This document shows, one piece after another, positions 63,944 to 64,000 of a DNA stretch of 64,000 nt. Each line of letters begins with the position of its first letter. Position 1 is the first letter of the stretch. Under the pieces are notes generated by a model. That model saw only the letters and a program-made list of their open reading frames with translations, was not told the DNA's origin and did no database searches. Both the position numbers and the translations under genes were made by a program. Origin of the DNA: Candidatus Poribacteria bacterium (GTDB taxonomy: Bacteria; Poribacteria; WGA-4E; WGA-3G); assembly GCA_022394755.1 (NCBI GenBank), contig JAGFCA010000039.1, positions 1-64,000 of the forward strand. The letters run 5' to 3'.

Positions 63944-64000
63944 ACTGAATCTTGAGTTTAGGATACAAGCTTAATGCATTAGGTTTGTCAATATTCGATA

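Overview
The window looks like chromosomal DNA from an AT-rich member of Candidatus Poribacteria or a close relative. The evidence is a C-terminal secretion-type domain with the NPFNPETWIPYQL motif (end of the 21.8-24.5 kb gene), the mix of sulfatase, Gfo/Idh/MocA, DUF1549/DUF1553, PmoA-like and neutral-ceramidase-like genes, many secreted proteins and lipoproteins, and many hairpin-containing intergenic repeats. This assignment is inference from gene content; there is no rRNA in the window. One tRNA (Ala, GGC) is present.

Layout. 0-3.3 kb: gene-poor, with an ORF end, a decayed transposase, and two families of hairpin repeats including nine tandem copies of a 51-bp unit. 3.3-8.0 kb (+): Spy-like secreted protein, tRNA-Ala (-), SirB1/TPR protein, tsaB, a redoxin with an in-frame TGA that reads well as selenocysteine, and a MOP-family flippase. 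8.0-8.5 kb: two gene remnants. 8.5-16.6 kb: aroA, a dapA-family gene, a PhoR-like kinase, tenA, a sugar isomerase-like TIM barrel, a ceramidase-like gene, and a conserved unknown with a possible DNA-annealing link. 17-20.1 kb (+): sugar ABC ATPase, tsaE, glycosyltransferase, all overlapping. 20.4-25 kb: a membrane protein, a large secreted HAF-repeat protein, and a broken copy of the membrane gene's 3' end. 25.1-27.7 kb (+): WD40 gene, DarT-type DNA ADP-ribosyltransferase and NADAR antitoxin. 27.8-40.5 kb (all -): secreted and carbohydrate/sulfate-type catabolic genes with three tandem paralogues. 41.6-43.7 kb (+): katG. 44.4-61.2 kb (-): a long housekeeping run (DUF711, accA, dprA, two lipoproteins, cysS, ispF, ispD, PIN-TRAM, radA, mlaDFE, dnaB, rplI, rpsR, ssb, rpsF). 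61.2-64 kb: repeat, an antitoxin with a ruined toxin, and a class III aminotransferase.

Two observations stand out. First, the DarT toxin ends in an acidic, serine-rich tail finishing in DDIPF, the same last five residues as this organism's own SSB (60.1 kb). A toxin acting on DNA would thus carry an SSB C-terminal tip mimic. Its reading frame also has no normal start codon and overlaps the WD40 gene in the frame that a one-base shift would fuse. Second, the redoxin at 5681-6547 has TGA-Pro-Val-Cys at the active site (a U-x-x-C motif), with a perfect 6-bp hairpin with loop GUU 26 nt downstream, as expected of a bacterial SECIS element.
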